This document shows, piece by piece, positions 16,555 to 25,060 of a stretch of 64,000 nucleotides of DNA (position 1 is the stretch's first letter; every line of letters starts with the position of its first letter). Source of the stretch: Oscillospiraceae bacterium (GTDB taxonomy: Bacteria; Bacillota; Clostridia; Oscillospirales; CAG-272); assembly GCA_015064155.1 (NCBI GenBank), contig SVST01000003.1, positions 700 through 64,699 on the forward strand, read 5' to 3'. The notes below the pieces were generated by a model, which was given only the letters and a program-made list of their open reading frames with translations, made no database searches and was not told the DNA's origin. The position numbers were made by a program, and so were the translations under genes.

Positions 16555-18783
16555 TTAAGAGGTTTCCGCAATTTTGTGAAGCATTGCGGTGATGGTTGCA
16601 GAATAGTGAACGGTGGAATCTTGCAAAGCCGCGATTGCAACCTGACGGGCACTTCTTGCATTTGGTGTGCTTATCGGGAAAATCGTTTTGCACGCACCGT
16701 TGGAATAATTCAATTCAAGCTTAAAGGTAGGGGTATAGTCCAAATCGTATTGATCCTGGGTCAGTAACGGGACGTCAATATCGAAGCGCAAAAAGGGTCT
16801 GCCTTGGAGAGTACCAATTGATTTTTGCGTCAGAGAGGAATACTCAACCGTTTCTCCGTTTGCCGAAAAGGATGCAAAAACAGACACCGCGTGGGGGGCA
16901 TAGGAGGTCAGCTTGGAGAGGGAATCCTCGCGTATTACGGCAGAAAATCGAAGTTGAGGAGAAGTTTGACTACATACGAGTGACGCGCCGTTCAGCGCTT
17001 CAAATTCCAAAAAAACAGCTGAAAAGGTAACGTCCGATTCCAGGGTGATTTCGGCACCGGACGGCAAGAAGCTGCCGTCCGATCCCAGCCAACCTGCAAA
17101 ATCCGAGGCATCCGATTGTGGGAGCTTGAGTTGTTCTCCCACATGATAGGTATATTCGGTTTTCTCGTTTCCAACCTCATACGTAACGGTGGCACTGGGC
17201 GGAGGAACGACGTTGACGTAAATCACCGCATATAAAAAATGCGAATAAATGGTTTGCGTGGTGCCTTCTTTCCGCGTGTCATACGATACCGTGCCGCGTA
17301 TTACCAGTATATGCGAGGTGTTTTCCGAAAAATGACAACGAATTTTTTCCCGAAATGTTTTAGAGGTAGAAAACGGTTTCCAGTTTCCGCCGTCCCACGA
17401 ATACTCCAAGCCGTTCAACGTATAGCTATGCGTGACACCCCCCTCGATCAAAAGCTCTTCATTGGGGTATACCTCTTTGGAGGTATAAAGCGGCGCATGA
17501 TCGGCATTCAGACGAATCGGTTGGGTCATTTCTGCACGGTAGTCATATTTTTGGGTAGCCTGCGCGGTCAAGGAACAGGTGCCGTTTGCCGGGTCTTCAC
17601 ATGGGGTTGACGGCATTCCTTCGTACACCGGAATTTCAAAATGTGCCGGTGAATCCAACTCATTCAGGGATGCCAAGGATTGGTACAACACACGGGATTC
17701 GCTCAAGGCACCGAAAACGGACGCCATATATTGATAGCGGAAATTTCCGCTTGCTCGGCTGTCTACGTTAAATTTTTGCAGATAAATGGTGGACTGATAA
17801 CGGTCTATGTAGTTATTTTTCAAGAAATATGCACCGCCGTAAAGTGCCTTCCAGCGTGTGTTCCATGCACCGCTGCCATCCCATTTGTCAGCCATGCTCT
17901 CGGTTCCTTTTGCGGCATAGGTCATGGCGTTGTAGTAAATGGAGAATAAGCCGTTCCCCATTGCCCGAACGTTGAAAAAATTATAATAGCCGTCCAAAGC
18001 CAACAGTTGTTCTTGGGTGTATCCCGACGAGGGAGAAAGCACCTCGTTGCCGGAATCGTTTACTTGCACGTTATTTTCATAAAATTCCCAAAGCTTACTT
18101 CCGCACGTTCCCGAAATCAAGGGGGAAGTACCGCGCGTTCCTTGCTCCTGGCGTACTTTCGTTGCCAAAAAGACGGGGTTGATATTTAACTCGTTCCCGA
18201 CTTCCATGAAGTATTGTGCATAGGTTTTTCCGTTTTCCAAAACCGCATCTTCCATGAAAGTGCCTCCAAGGATTGCGGTAACGCTTTCCAACGCATCCGG
18301 ATTCCCACCGGAGAGCGCGTAAAACTGAAAAATATCGGTTTCGTTCAAAAAATTCCGAGGATCCATAAAATAGGAGAGCGTTTCGCGGGAAACCTGATAA
18401 TATCCCGAGTCATACAAGCTCTTATTTGTAGGATGATGGTAGACGGAATAGGTTGAGGAAGAATAGATGATATTTGCTTCGGGATCACTCATTTCCTCGT
18501 CGATGACGTATTCCCACGTGTAGGTAGGTTCTTGCTCGGTAATCAGCAGAGGAGAAAAACTCCACGAGGGGTGTAACAAATGCAATTCGGTTAACGAAAC
18601 CGCATAGTCATGAGGGAATCCCATGTCAAGCAGCGATTGATAATATTCTTCAGCCTCCCCCGAAAAATAGCGCGTATTGGCATTGACGGGAATCACGCTT
18701 TGCAGCCAAAAAACGGCGAGGAATAAAAAAATCAACAACTCGGTGAATAGCTTCTTTTTGGAACCCGTAGCTTTGCCGTTCAT
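16555..18783 (-). CDS. Secreted glucosaminidase-type cell-wall protein with InlB-like repeat
   Basis: 742 residues with a signal peptide (KKLFTELLIFLFLAVFWLQSVIPVNA, about residues 9-34 with cleavage near VNA). The first half has an endo-beta-N-acetylglucosaminidase-like region: NINPVFLATKVRQEQGT followed by SPLISGT, then YNFFNVRAMG and the AWNTRWKALYGGA line, as in LytD/Auto-type hydrolases. Around residues 580-640 a Listeria-Bacteroides (InlB) type repeat is visible (VTYEVGN ... FAGWLGSDG ... SDVTFSAVF). No LPXTG or membrane anchor at the C-terminus, so the protein is probably released or wall-associated. Ribosome site AAGGAGG and an extended -10 precede it. Role: wall turnover or daughter-cell separation. 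Confidence 0.78.
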   Translation of the reverse strand: MNGKATGSKKKLFTELLIFLFLAVFWLQSVIPVNANTRYFSGEAEEYYQSLLDMGFPHDYAVSLTELHLLHPSWSFSPLLITEQEPTYTWEYVIDEEMSDPEANIIYSSSTYSVYHHPTNKSLYDSGYYQVSRETLSYFMDPRNFLNETDIFQFYALSGGNPDALESVTAILGGTFMEDAVLENGKTYAQYFMEVGNELNINPVFLATKVRQEQGTRGTSPLISGTCGSKLWEFYENNVQVNDSGNEVLSPSSGYTQEQLLALDGYYNFFNVRAMGNGLFSIYYNAMTYAAKGTESMADKWDGSGAWNTRWKALYGGAYFLKNNYIDRYQSTIYLQKFNVDSRASGNFRYQYMASVFGALSESRVLYQSLASLNELDSPAHFEIPVYEGMPSTPCEDPANGTCSLTAQATQKYDYRAEMTQPIRLNADHAPLYTSKEVYPNEELLIEGGVTHSYTLNGLEYSWDGGNWKPFSTSKTFREKIRCHFSENTSHILVIRGTVSYDTRKEGTTQTIYSHFLYAVIYVNVVPPPSATVTYEVGNEKTEYTYHVGEQLKLPQSDASDFAGWLGSDGSFLPSGAEITLESDVTFSAVFLEFEALNGASLVCSQTSPQLRFSAVIREDSLSKLTSYAPHAVSVFASFSANGETVEYSSLTQKSIGTLQGRPFLRFDIDVPLLTQDQYDLDYTPTFKLELNYSNGACKTIFPISTPNARSARQVAIAALQDSTVHYSATITAMLHKIAETS

Positions 18784-18824
18784 CTTTTATTCCTCCTTTT
18801 TTACGTACTGTTTTGTTTATTACC

Positions 18825-18833
18825 ATTATACCA
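18825..18833 (-). promoter_or_regulatory. Extended -10 promoter of the glucosaminidase gene
   Basis: On the minus strand TGG-TATAAT is a TGnTATAAT extended -10; no -35 match is visible at 17 bp. Confidence 0.5.
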
Positions 18834-18889
18834 TACAACGCTTCTTTTTGGGAGATTTTTTTACAAAAAAATAAACTTTTTTTACCTGA

Positions 18890-18942
18890 AAAGAAAGAAG
18901 TGCCGAGAACACATTTATGTGTTCCAAGCACTTCTTTTTTTT
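18890..18942. terminator. Terminator of the clpC operon
   Basis: Stem AGAAGTGC ... GCACTTCT with an inner GAACAC/GTGTTC stem; A/T runs on both sides. Directly behind the clpC stop (minus direction). Confidence 0.8.
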
Positions 18943-18949
18943 GTATGGG

Positions 18950-21415
18950 TTATTGCTTTTCGGCAACGAAAAAAACGATTTTTTGATCCTTTACGTCAAC
19001 TCTTACGTGGTCGCCCGGCTTGATGCGTCCCTCCAACATCTCGGTAGAGAAGGCATCCTCAACCAGACGAACTACGGCTCTACGCAACGGACGCGCTCCG
19101 TAAGTGGGATCAAAGCCTTCTTTTGAAAGCAATAAGGCAACCGACTCTTCAAATTCGACCGAAATGTCCAACGCTTCGATTCGTTTTTGAACTTCTTTGA
19201 GCATAAGCTTGGCAATGGCTTGGATATCCTGATCTGCCAGACGGTTGAAGACGATAATATCGTCGATTCGGTTCAAAAATTCGGGACGGAACGTACCCTT
19301 GAGCGCGTTTAACATCCGTTCCTTTTGGAGTGTCCCGTCATTTTGAGCGTTTTCTGCAGTAAATCCAAGTGCTTTTGCCGCCGTCATTTCTTGTGCGCCG
19401 ACGTTAGACGTCAAAATGATCACGGTATTTCGGAAATCCACCTGTCTTCCCTGAGAATCGGTTAAGATACCGTCCTCCAACACCTGCAAGAGAATATTGA
19501 AAACGTCGGGATGCGCTTTTTCGATCTCGTCAAACAGCACGACCGAATATGGCTTGCGGCGAATTTTTTCGGTAAGCTGTCCGCCTTCTTCAAATCCAAC
19601 GTAGCCGGGAGGCGAGCCGATCAGCTTGGAAACGCTGTGTTTTTCCATATATTCGGACATATCCAAACGAATCATAGCCGATGCATTTCCGAACATCACC
19701 TCCGCCAATGCCTTGGCAAGCTCGGTTTTTCCAATTCCAGTGGGACCTAAGAAGATAAAGGATCCTACCGGACGCTTGGGATCCTTTAAGCCCATGCGTC
19801 CGCGGCGAATTGCCCGCGATACCGACGCAACAGCTGTATCCTGACCAATGACGCGAGCCGATAGTAAGTCATCCAAGCGAAGAAGCTTTTCGCTTTCTTC
19901 CTCCAAAAGCCGATTCACGGGAATCCCCGTCCACTGCGTTACCACGTCGGCAATATCGGTGGCATAAACCGTCAATTCGGACGCGCTTTGTGTCTTTTCC
20001 CACTCCTCTTTTTTCTCTGCATATTGCGTCTTTCTTTCTTTTTCCCGATCGCGCAAGCGTGCCGCATTTTCAAAATCTTGTGCCGTAATGGCTTCCTCTT
20101 TTTGTTTTTCCAAATCGCGGATTTCCTTCTCCATCTCTTTCAAATCCGGCGGGGAAGTGTGTGCGCGAATCCGCAAGCGCGAGGCAGCTTCGTCAACGAG
20201 GTCGATTGCCTTATCCGGCAGAAATCGATCGGCTATATAGCGAATCGAAAGGGTAACGGCCGCGTCTATGGCTTCATCCGTAATTTTGAGCTTATGGTGG
20301 GTTTCATATTTTTCGCGTAATCCGCGCAAAATCAAGACCGCTTCCTCACGAGAGGGCTCTTCTACCATGACCGATTGGAACCGTCGCTCCAGGGCAGCGT
20401 CCTTTTCGATGTGCTTGCGGTATTCCGAGATTGTGGTAGCACCGATAACCTGCATTTCTCCGCGTGCCAAGGCAGGCTTGATGATATTGGCAGCGTCTAC
20501 GGCACCTTCCGCCGCACCCGCACCGATAATCGTGTGGATTTCATCAATAAAGAGAATGATTTCCGGATGCATCCGCACCTCTTCCATCACTTTTTTGAAG
20601 CGTTCTTCAAATTCGCCGCGGTATTTTGCTCCGGCAATCATCGAAGCAATATCCAAGGTGACAATGATTTTTTCTTTCAAATTTTCGGGCACGTTTCCGC
20701 AAACAATGCGTTGTGCCAAGCCTTCTGCCACGGCGGTTTTTCCAACACCGGGCTCTCCGATCAGGCAAGGATTATTTTTGGTTCTTCGCGAAAGGATCTG
20801 GATCACCCGTTCGGTTTCCGTGTCGCGTCCGATGATGGGATCCAGCTTTCCGTTCTTGGCAAAATCGGTCAGATCTCTGCCGAAGCTTTTTAAGGTTGGA
20901 GAAGCATCCAACGAGGTTTTCTCTCCTCCGGATTTGGCGGCAGCATACCGAGCACCTCTGTCCTGTCCGTCTTGCGTTGTAGGAGAATTAAGGTGCAGGG
21001 AAAGCTCGTTGCGCAAATCGGTGACCGAGATATCGGCTTCCTCCAAAATACGGCTGGCAACGCAATCGCGTTCATTCAGCAGTGCCAACAGCAAATGCTC
21101 GGTTCCGATCTGCTTTTGACCACACCGCTGTGCTTCGTAAAAGGACGCTTCAATGATGTTTTTGGTACGTGGAGTCATATCGGCTGCAGAGAGCGCGGTT
21201 TGAGAGCCGATCCCTGCCATTTCGACAACCGCCGCTTGTATTTTTTCTCGATTTGCACCTGCTTCCTCCAAAAAATGCGACGCAACGCTATCGGTCTTTT
21301 GAAGCATTGCCAACAGTAAATGCTCCGATCCGATGTAGGTATGTCCCATTTCGGATGCTATCTGCAAAGAAATATTTAAAACTTCTTGTGCTTTTGGGGT
21401 AAAACGTGTAGACAT
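18950..21415 (-). CDS. clpC: ClpC, AAA+ unfoldase of the ClpCP protease
   Basis: 821 residues, the normal ClpC length. Order of domains: double Clp N-domain (residues 1-~145), AAA+ module 1 with Walker A GEPGVGKT (near 218) and DEIHTIIGAG, a UVR-containing middle domain (DLEKQKEEAITAQDFENAARLRDREK), AAA+ module 2 with GPTGIGKT (near 555) and DEIEKAHPDVFN, and a ClpB_D2-small C-terminus. It unfolds arginine-phosphorylated and other misfolded proteins for ClpP. Last gene of ctsR-mcsA-mcsB-clpC; GGAGG 8 bp before ATG; transcription under CtsR control. Confidence 0.95.
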   Translation of the reverse strand: MSTRFTPKAQEVLNISLQIASEMGHTYIGSEHLLLAMLQKTDSVASHFLEEAGANREKIQAAVVEMAGIGSQTALSAADMTPRTKNIIEASFYEAQRCGQKQIGTEHLLLALLNERDCVASRILEEADISVTDLRNELSLHLNSPTTQDGQDRGARYAAAKSGGEKTSLDASPTLKSFGRDLTDFAKNGKLDPIIGRDTETERVIQILSRRTKNNPCLIGEPGVGKTAVAEGLAQRIVCGNVPENLKEKIIVTLDIASMIAGAKYRGEFEERFKKVMEEVRMHPEIILFIDEIHTIIGAGAAEGAVDAANIIKPALARGEMQVIGATTISEYRKHIEKDAALERRFQSVMVEEPSREEAVLILRGLREKYETHHKLKITDEAIDAAVTLSIRYIADRFLPDKAIDLVDEAASRLRIRAHTSPPDLKEMEKEIRDLEKQKEEAITAQDFENAARLRDREKERKTQYAEKKEEWEKTQSASELTVYATDIADVVTQWTGIPVNRLLEEESEKLLRLDDLLSARVIGQDTAVASVSRAIRRGRMGLKDPKRPVGSFIFLGPTGIGKTELAKALAEVMFGNASAMIRLDMSEYMEKHSVSKLIGSPPGYVGFEEGGQLTEKIRRKPYSVVLFDEIEKAHPDVFNILLQVLEDGILTDSQGRQVDFRNTVIILTSNVGAQEMTAAKALGFTAENAQNDGTLQKERMLNALKGTFRPEFLNRIDDIIVFNRLADQDIQAIAKLMLKEVQKRIEALDISVEFEESVALLLSKEGFDPTYGARPLRRAVVRLVEDAFSTEMLEGRIKPGDHVRVDVKDQKIVFFVAEKQ

Positions 21416-21457
21416 TGAGGGAACCTCCTTTCGCGGTTGGTTGATTCCAACCTTTGG

Positions 21458-22474
21458 TTATTGCTTGTTTTGCAATACTGCTTGTATCTTTTGCGCGCGA
21501 AGCTTGTCCCGCGCAATTTCATTTTTGGGTGTCGTTTCAGCACCAAGCGTCAGCGTTGCCGGCATTGCCTCCACAAGAAGCGTACCAAGCTGCTCGTAAG
21601 TCACGTCGCTGATTACACCGAGCGTGATGCCGAAACGGACGTCTGCAAACAGCTTGATAAATTCAGCGGAGCTTATCATGTGTGCATATTTCAAAAGACC
21701 TTCGCTTCGAAGCAATCTGTCGGTCAAATGTTCCAAGCGATCCCCCGTGATTGCTTGTCTTGCTTTCTGTTCGCTTTCGTTGATCTGGAGGACGGCTTCC
21801 TTGAGCTTTTTCAAAATTTCTTCTTCCGAAAGGCCAAGCGTAATTTGATTGGAAATCTGATACATACATCCCGAAGCACCGCTGCCTTCTCCAAACAGCC
21901 CCCGTACGGTAAGTCCGATTTTCGAAAGCTGTGTTGCCAAAGCACCGATATAACCGCCTGCGGTCAAAGCAGGTAAAAACATCATGACAGACGCGCGCAT
22001 GCCGGTACCAAGGTTAGTGGGGCAGTGGGTCAGATATCCGAGCGTTTCGCTATAGGCAAAATCAAAATCCTCATCCAGGCGTTTCTCGGCGCAGAGTGCA
22101 TTTTTGTAGGCATCCTCCAGGGCAAGACCCGAAAGAATCGATTGAATTCGCAAATGATCTTCCTCACAAACCATCACCGCAATCCCGGATTGCTCTTGGA
22201 GAAAGAGTGCGTGCGGAGTTTCTTTGGTGGCGAATTCGGGACTAACGTAGTGCCGTTCCACGTAAGAGGTTGCCATGATAGGCGAAATATCGGTGAAATT
22301 GATCTTACGGAAGCCGGATGCCTCAAGCGGAACACTGACCTTTTCGATGATCTCGCTGGCTCCGGATACGTCTAAACGGGAGGAAAAGGGAAATCCCGTG
22401 ATATTTCTTGCCAATCGAACACGGGTACTGATTACGGTGTCCGAAGCTTTTCCAAGTGTATTATACCATGCCAT
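21458..22474 (-). CDS. mcsB: McsB, protein arginine kinase
   Basis: 338 residues of the guanido/ATP kinase family without the N-terminal domain of creatine kinases. STRVRLARNITGFPF near the start and the HYVSPEFATKETPHALF, CEEDHLRIQ and GTGMRASVMMFLPAL stretches mark the kinase core. It phosphorylates arginines on CtsR (releasing repression) and on damaged proteins that are then delivered to ClpCP. Starts 2 bp after the mcsA stop with AAGGAGG, so translation is coupled with its activator McsA. Confidence 0.94.
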   Translation of the reverse strand: MAWYNTLGKASDTVISTRVRLARNITGFPFSSRLDVSGASEIIEKVSVPLEASGFRKINFTDISPIMATSYVERHYVSPEFATKETPHALFLQEQSGIAVMVCEEDHLRIQSILSGLALEDAYKNALCAEKRLDEDFDFAYSETLGYLTHCPTNLGTGMRASVMMFLPALTAGGYIGALATQLSKIGLTVRGLFGEGSGASGCMYQISNQITLGLSEEEILKKLKEAVLQINESEQKARQAITGDRLEHLTDRLLRSEGLLKYAHMISSAEFIKLFADVRFGITLGVISDVTYEQLGTLLVEAMPATLTLGAETTPKNEIARDKLRAQKIQAVLQNKQ

Positions 22475-22476
22475 AA

Positions 22477-23019
22477 TTATTGCGCCTCCTTTTTCTCTTC
22501 GGATTCAAGCGTGCGGATCTCATCGCGCAACGCTGCTGCTTTTTCGAAATTCTCTGCCTGAACAGCCTCTTGCAACAGCCGTCTGAGCTGCTTCAATTTT
22601 TCGGCTTTTGCTTTTTGCGCCCGGTGACGCGACGGAACGCTTCCAATATGTACCGTCGTACCGTGTACCGATTGAATGGTTCTGGAAAGCTCGTCCGAGA
22701 AAATTTCATAGCACGTAGGACAGCCTACCTTTCCGGATGCCGCAATATCTGAATATTTACTGGAGCATACGGGACATTTCTTTTCGGCAGATGCATTTTT
22801 GCTGGTAGGCAACCCATAAAAACCGCTGAAAAGATCGTGCTGAAGCATCGAAAACGGATCAGCAAAGCTGCCGATCATCGACGTGATTTCTTGAATATCG
22901 CCTTTTTCTCTTAATTTTGCCGCACATTCGCCGCAAAGAGAATAGGCGCGCGTTTTTCCGTTGATGTTTTCATTATAAAAGACCGTTGCCGTTCTTTTTT
23001 TGCACTTTTCACACAACAT
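22477..23019 (-). CDS. mcsA: McsA, zinc-binding activator of McsB
   Basis: 180 residues. Four CxxC-type pairs are visible: CEKCKKR, CGECA, CPVCSSKY and CPTCYEIF, which bind zinc; the C-terminus has a UVR motif (LLQEAVQAENFEKAAALRDEI) similar to UvrB/UvrC and used to contact the partner. Regulates CtsR activity through McsB. Ribosome site AAAGGAAG. Gap of 132 bp to ctsR contains no further gene. Confidence 0.93.
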   Translation of the reverse strand: MLCEKCKKRTATVFYNENINGKTRAYSLCGECAAKLREKGDIQEITSMIGSFADPFSMLQHDLFSGFYGLPTSKNASAEKKCPVCSSKYSDIAASGKVGCPTCYEIFSDELSRTIQSVHGTTVHIGSVPSRHRAQKAKAEKLKQLRRLLQEAVQAENFEKAAALRDEIRTLESEEKKEAQ

Positions 23020-23151
23020 AATTGAATCTTCCTTTCTTTTTTCCGTTTTCTTCGGGAACGGAATTTAATTTTGTTACATTATAGCGCATTTCGCTTGCGG
23101 ATTTTGTCACAATATCTGTCAAATCCAAATAAATGGAAAAATTTTCCTGCT

Positions 23152-23598
23152 TTACATCAGAGAAAGAATGAGTTGTTTAAAAATATCGGCGCGAACGGAG
23201 GCTCTGTGCGAGGGGTGGATCGCAGAAAGGGAAGAATTGGACAGCGCAGCCGAACACAAATGAAGCTCCCGTTCGGTGATGCATCCGTTTCCATACAGAT
23301 TTTTTAAATAAGCAATCGCCTCAACTTCTTCAATCGATTCTCCGATGGCACAAAAGAAATGCATCAGATATTCGTCGCGTCCAAGCTGCTTTCGAACGAT
23401 GCGGATACAACCGCCTCCACCGCGTCGCGATTCAATCATATAACCGCGCTCCGGGGTAAAGCGAGAAGAAATTACGTAGCTGATCTGGCTTGGAACGCAT
23501 CCGAGGCGCGTGGCCATTTCATTGCGCTGTAATTCCAGCGTTCCGTTTCCTTCATTTAACATTTCCTCAATCATCTGCGCAATATAATCGGCTAACAT
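23152..23598 (-). CDS. ctsR: CtsR, repressor of class III heat-shock genes
   Basis: 148 residues beginning MLADYIAQMIEEML. The winged-helix DNA-binding half contains RNEMATRLGCVPSQISYVISSRFTPERGY and the glycine-rich wing ESRRGGGGCIRI, in which the Arg is the usual McsB target. The ATG at 23598 follows AGAGAGGTG; a longer upstream reading frame runs through the operator and was rejected. First gene of the operon and repressor of its own promoter, where three tandem heptad operators are visible. Confidence 0.94.
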   Translation of the reverse strand: MLADYIAQMIEEMLNEGNGTLELQRNEMATRLGCVPSQISYVISSRFTPERGYMIESRRGGGGCIRIVRKQLGRDEYLMHFFCAIGESIEEVEAIAYLKNLYGNGCITERELHLCSAALSNSSLSAIHPSHRASVRADIFKQLILSLM

Positions 23599-23614
23599 AA
23601 ATGCACCTCTCTTT

Positions 23615-23686
23615 TTTGACTTTGTTTGACTTTCGAGAGTATTATACAATGAAAGTCAATAAAAGTCAAAGTCAATGATGGTCAAA
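23615..23686 (-). promoter_or_regulatory. ctsR operon promoter with three CtsR boxes
   Basis: Minus-strand promoter TTGACT (23664-23669), 17 bp, TATAAT (23641-23646). CtsR heptads (RGTCAAA-NAN-RGTCAAA): one perfect box on the minus strand at 23615-23631 downstream of the -10, and two on the plus strand at 23654-23670 (AGTCAAT-AAA-AGTCAAA) and 23670-23686 (AGTCAAT-GAT-GGTCAAA). The boxes cover the -35 and the transcription start, a layout expected to give tight repression. Confidence 0.9.
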
Positions 23687-23785
23687 TAAAAAGCAACAAT
23701 CCCGATTACAGTCGATTATTTTAAAATAGCATACATCTTTCTTGATTTTTTATTATTTTTCGCTTTTTGCGAATCGATAAATAAC

Positions 23786-23814
23786 TTGACAGATACCTCT
23801 TTTTCGTGTATAAT
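23786..23814 (+). promoter_or_regulatory. Consensus sigma-A promoter
   Basis: TTGACA (23786-23791), 17 bp, TATAAT (23809-23814), before the metallophosphoesterase gene. Confidence 0.85.
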
Positions 23815-23872
23815 GAATAGGCACTGTAAAAGATAGATCAATTTAACGTATCAAACAAAGGAGGTCCCATAT

Positions 23873-24982
23873 ATGCAATCTATTCCAAAAGCATTTTTGA
23901 CAGCACCGATTGTGTATGCGGTTAACAGAAGCTATCAAATCATGGTCCCGGTTACGTGTGAGCTTGTGATGTGGGCAGAGGTGGGAGGAAAATGTTTTTA
24001 TGATGACTCCAACGGGATTCTGCGTTCCTCCTGTTCCACACACCGTATGACGGTTCCGATGGAGCTGTTGGATCGTGAAAAGCATTATCGGATTGGGTAC
24101 CGTGTCATCCGCGAACGAAAGCCTTACTTTACCGAGGCGGAGGACGTAGCTTATTACGAGTCTGATTTTCGACCGATTGAGCGTGAACCGATCCATATGT
24201 ATCACATTGCCGATGCGCACAACGAGGTAGAACGTCCCGTGTCAGCCGCGTCGTTTTTTGGCAAGGATCTGGATCTTTTGATTTTAAACGGTGATATCCC
24301 CAACCACAGCGGAGCCATCGAATATTTTGCATCGATTCATCAAATCGCAGGGCAATTAACAAACGGTGAGATTCCTGTCATATTTTCCAGAGGAAACCAT
24401 GATATGCGCGGCAATTTCGCGGAGGTGATTGCCGACCATACGCCAACCGATAACGGCCGTTCGTATTATACGTTCCGTTTGGGCTCTCTTTGGGGAATGG
24501 TGCTTGATTGTGCCGAGGATAAGCCCGACGATCATCCCGCATACGGTTTTATGAACTGCTGCGAGGATTTCCGTCGCCGCGAAACCGAGTTTATCAAGTC
24601 TGTGATTGCAAATGCAGATTCGGAATACCAAGCCGACGGTGTTGAAAATCGAATCGTTATCGTTCATAACCCCTTTACGCAAGTCTTGGAGGAGCCCTTT
24701 AATATTGAAACCGAGCTTTACCGTGAATGGGCAACGCTTTTACGCGAAGATATCAAACCCAATATGATGATTTGCGGTCACATGCACAAGGCGTATATTA
24801 GTCACGTAGGGGACGAAACCGATCATTTGGGACAACCCTGTCCCGTTGTGGTGGCTTCCCAAAAAGGGAAGGAATGTCCCTATGCGGGCGGTGCATTCGT
24901 ATTGTATTCCGACCGTTGCGACGTAAAAATAACCGATGACGGCGGGAATATTTGTCTATCCGAAACATTGCATTTCCAATAA
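23873..24982 (+). CDS. Calcineurin-like metallophosphoesterase
   Basis: 369 residues, soluble, no signal peptide. An N-terminal domain of about 100 residues (beta-rich, purple-acid-phosphatase-like Ig fold by appearance) is followed by the phosphoesterase core with the metal ligands in order: HIADAHNEV, LNGDIPNHSG, SRGNHDMRG, VHNPF and CGHMHKAY. The dinuclear metal centre hydrolyses phosphomono- or diesters; substrate unknown. Strong AAAGGAGGT ribosome site and perfect promoter. Confidence 0.82.
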   Translation: MQSIPKAFLTAPIVYAVNRSYQIMVPVTCELVMWAEVGGKCFYDDSNGILRSSCSTHRMTVPMELLDREKHYRIGYRVIRERKPYFTEAEDVAYYESDFRPIEREPIHMYHIADAHNEVERPVSAASFFGKDLDLLILNGDIPNHSGAIEYFASIHQIAGQLTNGEIPVIFSRGNHDMRGNFAEVIADHTPTDNGRSYYTFRLGSLWGMVLDCAEDKPDDHPAYGFMNCCEDFRRRETEFIKSVIANADSEYQADGVENRIVIVHNPFTQVLEEPFNIETELYREWATLLREDIKPNMMICGHMHKAYISHVGDETDHLGQPCPVVVASQKGKECPYAGGAFVLYSDRCDVKITDDGGNICLSETLHFQ

Positions 24983-24993
24983 GGTAGGATTGC

Positions 24994-25022
24994 TTGACAA
25001 AAGTCGTTTTTTGTGGTACACT
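24994..25022 (+). promoter_or_regulatory. Sigma-A promoter of dxs
   Basis: TTGACA (24994-24999), 17 bp, TACACT (25017-25022). Confidence 0.75.
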
Positions 25023-25060
25023 ATAACAGAAAAGCTAAGAGGAAAGGAGCTTGAAACCCT

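Noticed and set aside
16532-16693. N-terminal extension of the class IV aminotransferase
   Set aside because: The added residues are Cys/His/Asn-rich, overlap the upstream gene's end, and the family start (MKTLGYYNG) lies at 16531.
20268-21119. 283-codon frame opposite clpC
   Set aside because: Pure shadow of a highly conserved gene; Ser/Arg/Pro-rich and without start signals.
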